Shown here in pieces: positions 9,826 to 17,505 of a stretch of 56,660 bases of DNA (position 1 is its first letter; each line of letters opens with the position of its first letter). The translations under genes and the position numbers were made by a program. Location: contig JARHXX010000024.1 in assembly GCA_029269125.1 (NCBI GenBank), positions 1 to 56,660 on the forward strand, read 5' to 3'. The notes beneath the pieces were generated by a model, which was not told the origin of the DNA, made no database searches, and saw only the letters and a program-made list of their open reading frames with translations. This stretch comes from Kiritimatiellaeota bacterium B1221. Lineage in GTDB: Bacteria > Verrucomicrobiota > Kiritimatiellia > SS1-B-03-39 > UBA6053.

Positions 9826-10632
9826 CTATTTTTTTTCCCAGTCTTTCGCACCCGGACCTTCCACACTTTTTAATAAAAGTTTCACGTTTGCAAAAGGGGT
9901 ATCCAATTCCAATTTGGTGAGCAGTCGACGGACATCATTGGACAGCCACAATTCAATTTTACCATCGCTGACAAAAACACCATCAAATTTTGCTTCAGGA
10001 ATAAGCTTTAAGCTTTTAACTTTACCATAATCCGAGAGATGGATTTTATCGATGCCTGCAGTTTCAACCGTTAAATCATACATTTTATAATCGGAAAGGA
10101 CTTCAAACTCGTAAAGTTTGTTTTCTTCAAAAGAAGCATCCCGCAAAAAATACATGAAAGAAACCAGGTCCCGGCTGTTTTCTTCGAGCGGGATGATTTT
10201 CACTTCATCCTCTTTGTCCTCATGGGCTTTGGTGTAAACCGCCTGCATTTTGGACCAATCAAAGATCGTTTGACTGTGACGCTCATGCTTGCCCTCCTGC
10301 AAATCCAGCACATGCAAAACGGGCCGTAAAGTCACCGGATCAATAAAAGTATCCACCACGTCATCTACCGGATACAGTTTTGCCAACACCCCGTTGGACT
10401 GGGTTCGAAACCGCACACGGATCAGCCATTGATCGTCCTGCCATACCCAGGACGTGGTCGCTTTGCTTTCCCCCACCCCGATAATTCCCCAATAAATACT
10501 GTAACTGAGTGTTTCCCCCATCGGAAAAGGTAACTGAACCTCAGGCACCGGCGGCAAATCCTCTGTATCCTCTTCGGCAGACAACAAGGCCGCCCCCCAA
10601 CAGAGCATCAAAATCAAAAAGATGTTTTTCAT
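9826..10632 (-). CDS. DUF3108 family exported protein (268 aa)
   Basis: Starting at 10632 gives MKNIFLILMLCW..LLSA, a classic signal peptide, and an ATGA overlap with the holA stop. A start six codons earlier adds a charged MCKKNR without benefit. The mature protein follows the DUF3108 pattern: GETLSYSIYWGIIGVGES near the start, then a DDVVDTFIDP strand region and a C-terminal VRRLLTKLELDTPFANVKLLLK. DUF3108 proteins are periplasmic or outer-membrane-associated beta proteins of unknown biochemical role; YWGIIGVGES is the family's usual opening. It is the last gene of the MarR-coiled coil-holA operon. No membrane anchor beyond the signal peptide is visible. Confidence 0.8.
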   Translation of the reverse strand: MKNIFLILMLCWGAALLSAEEDTEDLPPVPEVQLPFPMGETLSYSIYWGIIGVGESKATTSWVWQDDQWLIRVRFRTQSNGVLAKLYPVDDVVDTFIDPVTLRPVLHVLDLQEGKHERHSQTIFDWSKMQAVYTKAHEDKEDEVKIIPLEENSRDLVSFMYFLRDASFEENKLYEFEVLSDYKMYDLTVETAGIDKIHLSDYGKVKSLKLIPEAKFDGVFVSDGKIELWLSNDVRRLLTKLELDTPFANVKLLLKSVEGPGAKDWEKK

Positions 10633-11762
10633 GCGGTTTTTCTTACACATTCGTAAAAAATCCTCAGAATCAGCAAACGCAATTGTTCAAACTGCTGAAT
10701 CCCGCTACGGAAAAATGCGTCATAGGTTTCAGCAGAAAAACGGAGCATTTTGTCTAATTCCCGCGGACTAAAATTGCGTCCCTGTTTCCCCAATTGAAAC
10801 AGGCGAAACGGTGAGCGACCTTTACCGCCGACCAGCAGCAGGAAACCAGCTTCCGCATCCTGATTCAGAAAAATAAACTTTCCGAACTGTCCCCGGTCTT
10901 CAATCCGTGCTTCACCCGCATGGACACAAGCCCCTAAATAAGCCATTTCACGCAGCGAATTATGCAGCGTGGCCATCACGCCCATCGAACTTAATCCACT
11001 GGTTTCCATTTGTTGCAACAACTGCATGGCCCGCCCTAAATCTCTGGTGCCTACACAATCCCCCAGCAAATACACCTGGGCTTCCTGCTGCATCGGCACC
11101 ATCAGCCCCACATCTTTTACCGTCACCTTGCGGCCAGCCCCCACAAACAGCTCTAACTTCTCGAGCTCATTATGCATCAAACGCGGATCATTCCCCACCC
11201 GGGCCGCAATCTCGGTTAACACACTGCCTTCTGCTGTCATCTTTCGACGTTTAAACTCTTCCCCCAGCTTTTGAATGGCATCTGCCTTGATTTCCCAATC
11301 CTTCGTAATCCTCGTAAACTCTTTGATCTCAGCCACTTTTGAAATAGCCTTCATAAACCGGGAGCTTTTATTCAGCTTTCCTTCCACCGTGATCAGAATC
11401 AACTGCTCCGGCCCCAAATCCTTGCCCAGAGTCTCCTGCAGTTTCTCAACCGCATCCTTAACACTCTCTGATTTAAATACCGTACCCGATAAAAAACGTA
11501 CCCCGCGCAACCAGGTCACATTCTCTGCACTAAACATGTTCAGAGACTGTACCGCCATCAGGGTTTGTTTTACCGCATCCACCGCAAGATCCACGGTATC
11601 CACATCCCCGCGAACCGTTGTAAGACTCCCATTCGCCTCCGCATCCGGACACCGGGTGTTCAAAAACGCCCGGGACGCCTTTTCCATTTCAAACTCATCA
11701 TTTCCATGAAAAAGGACAATTCGTGCTGAAGATTTCGTTTTGGATGCCATGGCAGGGACCAT
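10629..11762 (-). CDS. holA: DNA polymerase III subunit delta
   Basis: This is the clamp-loader delta subunit, which opens the sliding clamp during replication. The N-terminal part begins with VLFHGNDEFEMEKASRAF, the family's usual entry strand and helix, followed by ENVTWLRGVRFL and LILITVEGKL. The middle holds the typical EIAARVGNDPRLMHNELEKLELF helix pair, and the C-terminal helical collar contains LHNSLREM and RELDKMLRFSAETYDAFFRSG. Length (377 aa) fits the family. The start is uncertain: ATG at 11762 or 11750 look most natural, while an in-frame TTG at 11786 lacks a ribosome site. The gene follows the coiled-coil protein by about 40 nt and overlaps the DUF3108 start by four bases, so the two are probably translationally coupled. 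Confidence 0.85.
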   Translation of the reverse strand: MVPAMASKTKSSARIVLFHGNDEFEMEKASRAFLNTRCPDAEANGSLTTVRGDVDTVDLAVDAVKQTLMAVQSLNMFSAENVTWLRGVRFLSGTVFKSESVKDAVEKLQETLGKDLGPEQLILITVEGKLNKSSRFMKAISKVAEIKEFTRITKDWEIKADAIQKLGEEFKRRKMTAEGSVLTEIAARVGNDPRLMHNELEKLELFVGAGRKVTVKDVGLMVPMQQEAQVYLLGDCVGTRDLGRAMQLLQQMETSGLSSMGVMATLHNSLREMAYLGACVHAGEARIEDRGQFGKFIFLNQDAEAGFLLLVGGKGRSPFRLFQLGKQGRNFSPRELDKMLRFSAETYDAFFRSGIQQFEQLRLLILRIFYECVRKTA

Positions 11763-11801
11763 AGATCCGGATTCCGCTTTTGCCAAGTTTTAATCAGAAA
11801 A

Positions 11802-12593
11802 TCAGCGCCCGCGTCTGCCACCGCCTCCCCGCATCGGAGATCCGGAGGTCATCTGATTCACCGTTTCCATATATTCCATGAATTCACGGGTTTTATCTGC
11901 GGATAAACCCAGAGAAAGTTCTGCATAATCATTGAGCAGCACATCCCGTTGCATATCCATCAATTCACCCATTTCGCGTGATTGCCCCCATAATTCACGC
12001 CCCAATTCCCTCCGCTCATCCCGACTTAACTCGGGATCGGACATTTTATTCATCAGCAGTTCTGCCGTTACCAGCCTTTGCATTAAATCCTGATGTGCCG
12101 CCTGATATTCCGGCGAAAGTCCTTCAGTGTTGATTTGACTGAAAAAGGCTCTCCGGGTTTGCAGCTCCGTACTTACCCGGCTCTGATATTCAGCTCTGCG
12201 CTGTTGACGCTCTTCATCCCGTTTTTGCCTCTCAGCCAATTCTTCAGGACTCAAAATCGTGGGTTCCTGATTATTCTCCCCTCTGCGACGAGGCTCTTCC
12301 GTTAAGGCCGGCGGCAAATCCAATACGGCCATGACTTCATCCACCTGGGGATTTCTGGGTTCAGACTTTAATGCAGCGGCCGCCTTTTCAACCTGAGCCA
12401 AACGCCCCTGCAATTGGTCATTGGCCTTCAACAACCCGCGCCGATCCGCATCCACTTGTTCCAGTTCACTTTTAGCACTTTGTAATTGGTGGGCCAGCTG
12501 CTTGCTGGATTGCTGCTCATTGACCCAGAGCACACACATCCCGACTGCGGCGACCATCACCACCGGTAATAAAATTTTTTCAATTTTTGTCAT
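11802..12593 (-). CDS. Membrane-anchored coiled-coil protein of unknown function (263 aa)
   Basis: A good ribosome site (AAGGAG, six bases before the ATG) fixes the start. Residues about 8-25 form one N-terminal membrane segment (LLPVVMVAAVGMCVLWV). Residues about 27-80 are a long coiled coil rich in Gln, Lys and Leu. A Pro/Glu linker follows, then a highly charged helical region (ELAERQKRDEERQQRR and SRDERRELGRELWGQ), and the protein ends in a Gly/Arg tail. The layout suggests a single-pass protein with a helical periplasmic part, perhaps distantly like periplasmic Spy/CpxP-type helical proteins, but I cannot assign it. It lies 40 nt downstream of the MarR gene and 39 nt upstream of holA, so it probably shares the MarR promoter. 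Confidence 0.75.
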   Translation of the reverse strand: MTKIEKILLPVVMVAAVGMCVLWVNEQQSSKQLAHQLQSAKSELEQVDADRRGLLKANDQLQGRLAQVEKAAAALKSEPRNPQVDEVMAVLDLPPALTEEPRRRGENNQEPTILSPEELAERQKRDEERQQRRAEYQSRVSTELQTRRAFFSQINTEGLSPEYQAAHQDLMQRLVTAELLMNKMSDPELSRDERRELGRELWGQSREMGELMDMQRDVLLNDYAELSLGLSADKTREFMEYMETVNQMTSGSPMRGGGGRRGR

Positions 12594-12633
12594 TTCGATA
12601 CTCCTTAAACAAAAGAAAAAATATCAGAGAATT

Positions 12634-13083
12634 CTATGGAAGTATATCACTCTTTTCCAAATGCGCACGTAAAACTCTGAGATGCGCAACCGTGTCACCC
12701 AAGTCCTTTTCAGACAGCGGACTGCCGGCCCGCTTCAACAAAAGCCCCTCCCGTTCCAACATCTTTTCCACCAACTTCTTTCCCTTTTTGGTTAAAACCA
12801 TTTGTTTGGACCGCTTATGCTTGGGATTATCCTGACTCGCCACCAACCCTTCATCCAACAATAAATTGATTTGCGTCTGAATGATTTGCCGGGAAACCAA
12901 CCGCTCCCGGGCCAGATCTGGCACCGTACAGGCTCCTTCCCGGTAAATACTGAACAGCAAACTGCGTTTCGCACTGGTCTGCCCCACTTTTTCATGCACC
13001 TGATCCCCTAACCAACGTAATACATTGTGGGTCCTGCGAATCTCTTCAAATAAATCCTGATAAAGTTCATTCGTGTCTTTCAT
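12634..13083 (-). CDS. MarR-type winged-helix transcriptional regulator (149 aa)
   Basis: The length and layout fit MarR: an N-terminal helix, then TSAKRSLLFSIYREG, a recognition segment (LVSRQIIQTQINLLLDEGLV), a basic wing (KHKRSKQMVLTKKG) and a C-terminal helix for dimerisation. Such proteins bind inverted repeats as dimers and are often released by small ligands. This gene faces a lipoprotein-hydrolase/Aas operon, and the space between contains nested inverted repeats overlapping both promoters. Self-control and control of the phospholipid operon are therefore likely but inferred. Its own ribosome site is weak and its leader short. Confidence 0.88.
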   Translation of the reverse strand: MKDTNELYQDLFEEIRRTHNVLRWLGDQVHEKVGQTSAKRSLLFSIYREGACTVPDLARERLVSRQIIQTQINLLLDEGLVASQDNPKHKRSKQMVLTKKGKKLVEKMLEREGLLLKRAGSPLSEKDLGDTVAHLRVLRAHLEKSDILP

Positions 13084-13099
13084 ACATTCTTTTTAGTCC

Positions 13100-13129
13100 A
13101 TTTTACATTCATGACAATTTAATTGTTAA
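13100..13129 (-). promoter_or_regulatory. Probable promoter of the MarR operon
   Basis: On the minus strand TTAACA (13124-13129) lies 18 bp before TAAAAT (13100-13105). Each box matches consensus at 5 of 6 positions. The predicted start is about 10 nt upstream of the marR-like ATG. The -35 box and spacer overlap the ACAAT/ATTGT inverted repeat. Confidence 0.6.
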
Positions 13130-13155
13130 AACATATTTGACATGTTTATTGTCAT
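13111..13155. promoter_or_regulatory. Nested inverted repeats, candidate MarR operator
   Basis: Outer arms atgacaat (13111-13118) and attgtcat (13148-13155) are perfect inverted copies. Inside lie ACAAT-TTA-ATTGT (13114-13126) and AAACAT/ATGTTT (13129-13134, 13142-13147). They cover both divergent promoters, the expected layout for a repressor acting on itself and on the facing operon. The link to this MarR protein is inferred from position. Confidence 0.6.
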
Positions 13156-13165
13156 CTACTACAAA
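13137..13165 (+). promoter_or_regulatory. Probable promoter of the hydrolase-aas operon
   Basis: A perfect TTGACA (13137-13142) is followed after 17 bp by TACAAA (13160-13165), 4 of 6. The predicted transcription start is about 13172, one base before the ATG at 13173, and no ribosome site is seen. The mRNA may therefore be leaderless. Confidence 0.6.
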
Positions 13166-13172
13166 TACTCTC

Positions 13173-14087
13173 ATGAAAGGAAAGTCCTTATTTCGAATCC
13201 TCCGCCCCCTCGCATTACTCACCATCCTTCCTTTATGCTCCTGTGCAATTATGAATGCCCGATATGACAAATGGAATAAATCCGTCACCAGAACCCCGGA
13301 AGGGATTCTTACATTTTCTCAAGCGCAAACCTATGGAGAGGGTAAAAATGCCCTTGTGCTCATCCATGGATTCGGTGACGGGCCGCATGTTTGGAAAACC
13401 CTCGCACCCGCTTTGGCGGAAAAGGGATATTATGTTAGCGCCATCCGTTTACCCGGCTGGGGAGAGCCGCTGGATGTAAAACGACAAATTGAGATTGAAG
13501 ATTGGGAAAACTGCATCCGCAATGAAATCGGGCACCTGCGCAAGGATCATCCCCATGTCGCCGTCATGGCACACTCGATGGGAGCTTGCATCAGCACTGT
13601 CATGGCCCAGGCGGGAACCCTCAATGCGGATGCTCTCGTCCTCTACGCCCCCATGTTGGAAGTCTCCAGCGAACGCAGCCCTCTATTCAAAACCAGAACC
13701 TGGTATAAAATTGGATCAAAAATCCTTCCACGCAACATGATCATCGAAAGCGTATTTCCGGATCATGCCCGGGTAAATGCCCCCCGCCCCAAAACCGAAC
13801 GCGATCCATTTACCCCCAAACAAATCTACGACCACTTATATACGGAAATGGACCGGTTCGAAGCTCAGCCCGCACAAAGTCCCCTGCCCGTCCGTCTGGT
13901 CCTTCCCGGAAAAGATCGGGTTGTGAGTAATGAACGCAGTCAACGGTGGTTCAACGATCTGGAAGCGCCCGATAAAATACTGTTCATTGAAGAACCCGCC
14001 GGACATGTACTCCCTTTGGATGTGGATGTGCTTGCCGAATCGGATAGGCTTGTCGTATGGTTAAACAAACAAGGTATAACTCCATGA
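13173..14087 (+). CDS. Lipoprotein alpha/beta hydrolase (304 aa)
   Basis: The start at 13173 gives a basic N-terminus, a hydrophobic stretch and lipobox LCSC with Cys24 as the lipid anchor; an upstream in-frame TTG is really the -35 box. The fold is alpha/beta hydrolase: LIHGFGDG (oxyanion loop), nucleophile elbow AHSMGA with Ser135, acid in PGKDRVV, and His in AGHVLPLD. The substrate is unknown, but pairing with a phospholipid acylation enzyme suggests a lipase or lysophospholipase-like role at the membrane. The next gene begins inside its stop codon (ATGA), so the two are translated together. The divergent MarR gene probably regulates both. Confidence 0.85.
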   Translation: MKGKSLFRILRPLALLTILPLCSCAIMNARYDKWNKSVTRTPEGILTFSQAQTYGEGKNALVLIHGFGDGPHVWKTLAPALAEKGYYVSAIRLPGWGEPLDVKRQIEIEDWENCIRNEIGHLRKDHPHVAVMAHSMGACISTVMAQAGTLNADALVLYAPMLEVSSERSPLFKTRTWYKIGSKILPRNMIIESVFPDHARVNAPRPKTERDPFTPKQIYDHLYTEMDRFEAQPAQSPLPVRLVLPGKDRVVSNERSQRWFNDLEAPDKILFIEEPAGHVLPLDVDVLAESDRLVVWLNKQGITP

Positions 14088-17000
14088 AAAAAACTTCAGA
14101 CTCTTTAGGCACCTTTCACTGGCACAATGCGGCCCAATTCGGGGGAGCCCTCAACGACAACCTTTTTAAACTTGCAGTCATATATACCATGGCCGTCGCC
14201 TGGCCGGAAATGAACACCAACCAAATCAATGGCATTGTGGGCGCCATTTTTGCCATCCCCTTTATTCTGTTCATCGGGGCGGCGGGGATCCTCGCCGACC
14301 GGGTTCGGAAAAACCGCATTGTCAACGGCATAAAATGGATGGAAATCGGAGTCATGTCCTTTGGCGCAGCCGCCATTTTCTTTGCAAACAAATGGATGTT
14401 ACTCGCCGCGGTGTTTATGATGTCCGTGCAAAGCGCCCTCTTTTCCCCCACAAAATTTGGCATCGTCCCCGAACTGGTGGGCCGTCGAAATATTTCCCGC
14501 GCCAACAGTCAAATGCAGGCCGCCACTTACCTTGCCATGATCTTCGGAACCGCATTGGCACCCTTGTTCAGCCGTACCCTGGGCAAAGCCGCCGGTATGG
14601 CCTCAATTGTCATCGCCATTCTCGGATTACTCGCCGCCCGAAAAATAAATGAAACCCCAAAGACCGAATGCGAATCCAGGGCAAGTGTCCTCTTTATCAA
14701 AGACATTTGGCGCTCCCTCAAATATATTCATACCGACGGTTTCCTCGCCTTGGCAGTTTGGGCTTCCGCCTTTTTTCTCATGGTGGCCGCTTTCATCCAG
14801 TTTAATATGCTCTCATACGGACCGGAACATTTGGGAATGGCCGACCGGGAAGAGGCCACCTTTCTCTTTTTAGTGGTCGCCTTTGGCATTGGTCTGGGTT
14901 CGTTGCTTGCGGGTAAAGTCAGTCGCAACAGCATTGAATTCGGCATTGTGCCCATCGGCACCCTTCTCCTGGCTCTCAGCTGTGCGGGCCTGTGTTTCAG
15001 CCCCCGCGACAATACCCTGATTGCCTATATTTACTGTTTCTTTATGGGCGTGGGTGCCGGGCTCTTTATTGTCCCCGTGCAGTCCTTTCTCCAATTCCGC
15101 TCTCCTCCTGAGAAAATGGGGGAAATTATTGCCGCCTCCGGATGGTTGAGCTGGATCGGGGTTTTGGTTGCGGCAGGTTTGCTCCCCTTGTGTTCACAAG
15201 TCCTCCACCTCACCGCCGCCCAAAGCTTTCTTTTCATTGGCATCCTCATGAGCCTTATGGCCATTGTGGCCTTTGTGGTCCTCCCTGATTTCTTTGTGCG
15301 TTTTGTAGTCATGGTGCTCACCCGCTGCTTCTACCGTCTGCGGGTCTCCGGCAGCAAAAATCTACCCGCCCAGGGCGGCGCTTTGATTGTGGCCAACCAT
15401 GTAAGCCTCATGGATGCCATTTGGATTGGCGCGGTGCAACAGCGCCGCATCCGCTTTGTCATGTCACGCAAGTACATTGAAGACTGCTCTCCATGGATGT
15501 GGATGCTTCTGAAATTGGGCGGCGTCATTCCCATTCATGAGGGAGACAACCCCAAAGCCATCTTGCGTTCCCTGCAGGAAGCGCGCCGCATCATCGAAAA
15601 AGGATATATCGTTGCCATATTTCCGGAAGGACATTTAAGCCGCACCGGACACATGCTCCCTTTTAAACCCGGTTTTGAAAAGATTGTCAAAGGCACCCAT
15701 GCTCCCATCATCCCCCTGTATATTGGCGGCGGATACGAAAGTTACGCCAGCCTCGCCCATGGCGAACCACAAATCCTTCATCCCAAAGATTTCCGCCGTC
15801 AAATTACCGTCGCCATTGGGGAAGCGATTCCAACCCGTAGTTCAACTTCCGAAGTTCACGATGCGGTTTTAAACCTCGCCGCCACTGCGACCGATGCCTA
15901 TGCCCCCATCCGCGGATCCGCCGGACGTTGTTTCGCACGCTGTGCGCGAACAAATTGGGGGCGACGCGCCCTCTCCGACTCCAGCGGCAAAGACTTAACC
16001 TTTGGGAAAACCTTAATCGCGAGTTTGCTGTTACGCAAAAAATTCAGTCGCATACTCGCAGGCGACCCGGAGGAAATCGGGTTGTTGCTTCCTCCTTCGG
16101 TGGGGGGCGCCCTCATGAACCTGGCCTTGACTCTGGAAGGCCGGGTGGCGGTGAATTTAAATTACACTTCCTCGAACCGCGCTTTAAAATCCGCCATGGA
16201 GCAGGCCGGCATCCGCACCTTGATTACCTCCCGTAAATTTCTGGAGAAATTTCCGGACACCCCCCTTCCCGAACGCGTCCTGTACGCCGAAGATCTTGCC
16301 ACCGGCTTCTCCGGATTCCAAAAAGTTCTCACCCTGCTCAAAGCCAAATTTCTCCCCCTTCCGTTATTGGTCAGTGACCGTTTCTGGGCACCCGAAGATC
16401 CCCTTACCATTCTATTCAGTTCCGGTTCCACCGCCAACCCCAAAGGGATTCTGCTCTCCCACCATAACATTCTATCCAATATTGATGGGTTCTCCGTGGT
16501 GGCCCGTCCGCAAAAAACAGATAGTATTTGCTCGGTTCTGCCCTTTTTCCACTCGTTCGGATTTACCGTGGGCCTTTGGTTTCCCCTCACTATCGGCATG
16601 CACGTCGGCTATCATCATCATCCCTTGGAAACCGATGCGATTGGAGACCTCGCTGAAAAACACAAATCCACTATTTTGATGGGCACCCCCACCTTTCTTA
16701 TGGCCTGGGTACGCAAGATTCGACCCGAAGCCTTTACCCAATTACGCTGGGTGGTTGTGGGTGCTGAAAAACTTCGCCCCAAACTCGCCGACATGTTCGA
16801 AAAACGCTATGGCATCCGTCCTCTCGAAGGATATGGCGCCACCGAATGTTCACCGGTGATTGCGGTCAATGTCCCGGATGTCGATCTGGATGGATTGAAA
16901 CAACAAGGCGCCCTCGAAGGCTCGGTTGGACGCGCCCTCCCCAATATGCTGACCCGCATCGTAGATCCGGAAACTGGCGAACCGGTCCCTCTCGGCACTC

Positions 17001-17479
17001 CGGGATTGCTTTGGGTCAAAGGGCCCAGCGTGATGCAGGGATACGTTAAGAATCCTGAAAAGACCCAAGAAGTATTGGTCGACGGCTGGTACAACACCGG
17101 GGACATCGTCAAACAGGATGAAAACGGATTCATTACCATCACCGACCGCCTCACCCGATTCAGCAAACTGGCCGGAGAAATGATCTCCCACTCCGCCGTC
17201 GAACAGGCACTCCAGGAAGCCATCGGCTGCCCCCCGGATCAACTGGCCGTCACCGGTGTTGCCGACGAACGCAAGGGCGAAAAACTGGTGGTGATCTACC
17301 AACAAAGCCTCGGCGAACCCGAAAGCTTTCAGGAAGCTGTACGCAACATGAAGGTTCCCAACCTCTGGAAACCCGACAGCCGCAACTGGATGCCGGTGGA
17401 ATCCCTTCCCGTTCTTGGAACCGGCAAACTGGATCTCAAAGGGCTCAAGGCAATTGCAAACCCGTCGGCCGATCGTTAG
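14084..17479 (+). CDS. aas: Acyl-[ACP]--phospholipid O-acyltransferase, MFS-PlsC-AMP-ligase fusion (1131 aa)
   Basis: Three functions lie in one chain. Residues about 1-400 are an LplT-like major-facilitator transporter of lysophospholipids (QFGGALNDNLFKL near the start, about 12 membrane segments). Residues about 420-610 are a PlsC acyltransferase with NHVSLMD (near 437) and FPEGHLSR (near 511). Residues about 640-1131 are an AMP-forming acyl-ACP synthetase with SSGSTANPKG (near 778), YGATE (near 916), GWYNTGD (near 1000) and the C-terminal lysine motif GTGKLDLKGL. Known relatives import lysophosphatidylethanolamine and re-acylate it. All key motifs are intact. The start at 14084 forms an ATGA overlap with the hydrolase and has AAGG about nine bases upstream; the longer start at 14057 is less likely. 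It converges on the next gene with only 26 bp between stops. Confidence 0.93.
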   Translation: MKKTSDSLGTFHWHNAAQFGGALNDNLFKLAVIYTMAVAWPEMNTNQINGIVGAIFAIPFILFIGAAGILADRVRKNRIVNGIKWMEIGVMSFGAAAIFFANKWMLLAAVFMMSVQSALFSPTKFGIVPELVGRRNISRANSQMQAATYLAMIFGTALAPLFSRTLGKAAGMASIVIAILGLLAARKINETPKTECESRASVLFIKDIWRSLKYIHTDGFLALAVWASAFFLMVAAFIQFNMLSYGPEHLGMADREEATFLFLVVAFGIGLGSLLAGKVSRNSIEFGIVPIGTLLLALSCAGLCFSPRDNTLIAYIYCFFMGVGAGLFIVPVQSFLQFRSPPEKMGEIIAASGWLSWIGVLVAAGLLPLCSQVLHLTAAQSFLFIGILMSLMAIVAFVVLPDFFVRFVVMVLTRCFYRLRVSGSKNLPAQGGALIVANHVSLMDAIWIGAVQQRRIRFVMSRKYIEDCSPWMWMLLKLGGVIPIHEGDNPKAILRSLQEARRIIEKGYIVAIFPEGHLSRTGHMLPFKPGFEKIVKGTHAPIIPLYIGGGYESYASLAHGEPQILHPKDFRRQITVAIGEAIPTRSSTSEVHDAVLNLAATATDAYAPIRGSAGRCFARCARTNWGRRALSDSSGKDLTFGKTLIASLLLRKKFSRILAGDPEEIGLLLPPSVGGALMNLALTLEGRVAVNLNYTSSNRALKSAMEQAGIRTLITSRKFLEKFPDTPLPERVLYAEDLATGFSGFQKVLTLLKAKFLPLPLLVSDRFWAPEDPLTILFSSGSTANPKGILLSHHNILSNIDGFSVVARPQKTDSICSVLPFFHSFGFTVGLWFPLTIGMHVGYHHHPLETDAIGDLAEKHKSTILMGTPTFLMAWVRKIRPEAFTQLRWVVVGAEKLRPKLADMFEKRYGIRPLEGYGATECSPVIAVNVPDVDLDGLKQQGALEGSVGRALPNMLTRIVDPETGEPVPLGTPGLLWVKGPSVMQGYVKNPEKTQEVLVDGWYNTGDIVKQDENGFITITDRLTRFSKLAGEMISHSAVEQALQEAIGCPPDQLAVTGVADERKGEKLVVIYQQSLGEPESFQEAVRNMKVPNLWKPDSRNWMPVESLPVLGTGKLDLKGLKAIANPSADR

Positions 17480-17505
17480 TCCCGCCTCTTCCCAAACGTT
17501 CGCAA

